In this document: piece by piece, positions 14,854 to 16,687 of the stretch | Layout: the number at the start of each line of letters is the position of its first letter | Numbering within the stretch: the stretch's first letter is position 1 | Source of the DNA: JAYVIQ01 sp043770215 | GTDB taxonomy: Bacteria > Bacteroidota > Bacteroidia > Cytophagales > JAAEPT01 | NCBI GenBank assembly: GCA_043770215.1 | Contig: JAYVIQ010000055.1 | Coordinates: 1 to 16,687 of the forward strand | DNA: 16,687 nucleotides | Reading direction: 5' to 3' | Translations under genes and position numbers: made by a program | The notes under the pieces: model-generated | What the model was told of the DNA's origin: nothing | Databases searched by the model: none | Seen by the model: the letters and a program-made list of their open reading frames with translations, nothing else

Positions 14854-16569
14854 TTAAAGTTTAAGGCTAAACAACAACATCCATTGATTGAAAGAGTAAT
14901 TTGCTTGAGTAAAGTTTTTGTCGCTTGATTCTACAGATAAATTTCTAACAGATAAGTACATGTTGTCTGAAAACTGATAACGCATACCAAGTCCTAGTAT
15001 AGATTCATTAGAGTTTACATTGTACACTATTGAAGGTGTTACATTTGCTGGAGCAATTAGAGATTCATTTCCTTTTGCTGCTAATGATTTAATGCCCACT
15101 AATACAAATAGCCTATTTACTACTTCAACATCTATACCAGCATCTAGCTGAAAACTTGTTAAATCTAAAGCTACAGAAGATACACTAAGACTACGGGTTG
15201 TTTTGTTGTATAAAGTACCAGCTGATAATTTTATCATTCTTTTAAAACCAATTAGCTTGTTTACATATAAATTTGCTTCCAAAGTATTATGTAGAAATTC
15301 CCTTTTTTTGGTAGTACTTACACCACTTACTTCAGACAAAATAGCTGTTTCCATTTTTAGTTCAACAATAGATGCAGAATCTTTGTAAGAAGCATCTAAA
15401 TATACGCCGTTTCTGTTAGGAGTTGCTGTTCCATAAGGCAAGGCATTGCCATATTTTGGGTTGTATGCCATGAGTACAGGTGAAATAACAGGGGTGTAAA
15501 TATTAGGGTCTGCAAGTAAGTCATATAGCTGTGCATTTCTAGAATTAAATGGGTCTTTTCCAACGCTAGTAAATAAATCTGGTGAATTTCCAAAATTTAT
15601 TCTTTTGGATTGTGCTCCTGCAGATAAGAATTCTGCATTTGTTCTTGCATATTTTAATCCAATCTTAAAATGGTCTTTGTGTGTTTTAAATGTAGCTTTG
15701 GCACTAAAAAAGTTACCTTCTTTTTGTGGAGCCAAAACAAGATTTTTAGCAGCTGCCGCATCTAAATCTAAAGCTTTTCTTTCTTCAAACGTAGATAAAC
15801 CACCTTCTGCAGAAAATTCTATACTGTTTTTATTTAATGGTAGTAGGTAACTTGCTTCTAAAGATGCTACACTATTTTTTATGCCACCTATTTCACGGTT
15901 TATTTTTAGTGCATCAAACAATTGTACTAAATTCAAATTTAGGTTGTAACTATTTTTATTAAACAAAGATGCTCTTCCTCCACTCAAAAAACGCATGGTT
16001 CCAAGAGAAGTAACCCTTGTAGTAAATGCATCAAAATGAACTCCTTTTTTGTTCATAGTATCTAATGAAATCCCAAAATCTACATGACCTCCATGTGACC
16101 ACCAGTTGTTGCCAATATTAAAATTTTCATAATAGCTGTAGTCTTTTCTAATGTCAGAAAAAACAGAGGCTTCATTTATGTTTCCTTCTGCATTTGTATT
16201 GTACAAAGTATAGGGTGATAATTTTAAATAAATATCACCTAACTCATAATTTACAGTATTTGCAACAGTTCCTTTTAAAAATAATTGTCTTAACTGAATA
16301 TTCTCCCAGCCATAAAACCCGCCAAGTGGAGCGTTCATTCTTATAACGGTACCAATTTCTGTTTTTTTGTTTGGGTTTATGTTTACCCTTAAATCAATTA
16401 AAGCATTACCAGAATTGCTTCTGTTAGTATTTACAGTGTCGTTTGCTAGTTTGCTTTCTTGAATAAGCCCCCTGCTAATAGCGCCAAATTTCACTATGTC
16501 TGTTTGTCCCAAACCTATTATTGAGCCACCCAATGTGAAGGCAAGTGTATATATTAGTTTTCTATTCAT
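14854..16569 (-). CDS. Probable outer-membrane beta-barrel protein
   Basis: A 571-residue exported protein that I cannot place in a named family. It starts at ATG 16569 with a signal peptide (MNRKLIYTLAFTLGGSIIG, likely cut near Gly-Gln 21-22). The mature sequence is a long series of alternating polar/hydrophobic strands with Asn/Gly turns (for example ALIDLRVNINPNKKTEIGTVIRMN, GGHVDFGISLDTMNK, NFFSAKATFKTHKDHFKIGLKYAR, GMRYQFSDNMYLSVRNLSVES). It ends in WMLLFSLKL, a hydrophobic final strand of the kind recognised by the BAM machinery. No plug domain or TonB box is apparent, so it is more like a porin or channel than a TonB-dependent receptor. It lies 12 nt after the partial gene upstream and 5 nt before the surface lipoprotein gene. 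Confidence 0.75.
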   Translation of the reverse strand: MNRKLIYTLAFTLGGSIIGLGQTDIVKFGAISRGLIQESKLANDTVNTNRSNSGNALIDLRVNINPNKKTEIGTVIRMNAPLGGFYGWENIQLRQLFLKGTVANTVNYELGDIYLKLSPYTLYNTNAEGNINEASVFSDIRKDYSYYENFNIGNNWWSHGGHVDFGISLDTMNKKGVHFDAFTTRVTSLGTMRFLSGGRASLFNKNSYNLNLNLVQLFDALKINREIGGIKNSVASLEASYLLPLNKNSIEFSAEGGLSTFEERKALDLDAAAAKNLVLAPQKEGNFFSAKATFKTHKDHFKIGLKYARTNAEFLSAGAQSKRINFGNSPDLFTSVGKDPFNSRNAQLYDLLADPNIYTPVISPVLMAYNPKYGNALPYGTATPNRNGVYLDASYKDSASIVELKMETAILSEVSGVSTTKKREFLHNTLEANLYVNKLIGFKRMIKLSAGTLYNKTTRSLSVSSVALDLTSFQLDAGIDVEVVNRLFVLVGIKSLAAKGNESLIAPANVTPSIVYNVNSNESILGLGMRYQFSDNMYLSVRNLSVESSDKNFTQANYSFNQWMLLFSLKL

Positions 16570-16581
16570 AATTTTTGTTTT

Positions 16582-16687
16582 TTAAAAGAATACTTTTAAT
16601 TCTATTGTAGTTATTTGTCCGTCAAATTTCTCTGAAAGAAAGCTTGCATCTGCGAATGAGTAAAACTTCTGTCTCAGATATAAAAAT
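16582..16687 (-). CDS. C-terminal end of a probable outer-membrane protein (5' part outside window)
   Basis: On the minus strand the frame beginning at 16686 is open for 34 residues to a TAA at 16582-16584. The visible end, FLYLRQKFYSFADASF then GQITTIELKVFF, has two amphipathic strands and a terminal Phe, the usual C-terminal signature of an outer-membrane beta-barrel. The other two frames of this edge are not supported; one closes early. The gap to the next gene's ATG is 12 nt, matching the tight spacing of the whole operon. It is too short to tell a SusC-type receptor from another barrel family. Confidence 0.55.
   Translation of the reverse strand, partial: FLYLRQKFYSFADASFLSEKFDGQITTIELKVFF

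Noticed and set aside
15605..15850. Plus-strand 81-codon frame inside the barrel gene
   Set aside because: Antisense shadow of a long, well-formed beta-barrel gene; no ribosome-binding context or recognisable product.

Overview
The window looks like chromosomal DNA of a Bacteroidota bacterium. It is AT-rich (roughly one third G+C by eye) and has Bacteroidota hallmarks: a TonB-type energy transducer directly upstream of folC, DUF2490 and DUF4230 family proteins, a 7TM-DISM sensor, TAnnTTTG-like promoter elements, and a lipoprotein with a Cys-Lys-Asp-Asp surface-export signature. Order is not resolved. The TrmB active-site stretch and the sensor architecture suggest a Cytophagales-like lineage rather than a classical flavobacterium, but this is an impression from memory. 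Apart from one possible dispersed intergenic hairpin repeat, no mobile element, CRISPR array, rRNA or tRNA was found.

Layout, left to right. (1) 1-2414, plus strand: the 3' end of a tonB-like gene, then folC and trmB, closely spaced, forming a housekeeping run. (2) 2564-3916, minus strand: a pirin / NfsB-like nitroreductase pair, with a 12-bp-arm palindrome upstream of the pirin. (3) 4139-4905, plus strand: an orphan NarL/FixJ-type response regulator with no ATG start, overlapping by ATGA a 35-residue Cys/Lys-rich microprotein. (4) 5041-6495, plus strand: an unrecognised exported protein. (5) 6545-7228 and 7353-7928, minus strand: DUF2490 and DUF4230 proteins. (6) 7929-8414: a non-coding stretch with a strong 13-bp hairpin. 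(7) 8415-9209, minus strand: truA. (8) 9453-16687, minus strand: a tight operon running in from beyond the right edge. It holds the C-terminus of a probable outer-membrane protein, a 571-residue probable beta-barrel protein, a probably surface-exposed lipoprotein, a GH3 beta-glucosidase lipoprotein, and last a membrane sensor.

The most interesting object is that sensor (9453-11462). It has a signal peptide, a 7TMR-DISMED2-like periplasmic domain, a seven-helix 7TM-DISM module and a long coiled coil containing three 14-residue repeats. It ends in a four-cysteine zinc ribbon plus helix-turn-helix that resembles the DNA-binding N-terminus of IS1595/ISXO2-type transposases, without the DDE catalytic domain. 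It reads as a one-component membrane regulator with a domesticated transposase DNA-binding head. Because it sits last in a glycan-processing operon that shows no SusD-like gene in view, the working hypothesis is that the outer-membrane proteins and surface lipoprotein capture a glucan-type oligosaccharide, the GH3 enzyme cleaves it in the periplasm, and the sensor reports on the ligand. The last step is inference.
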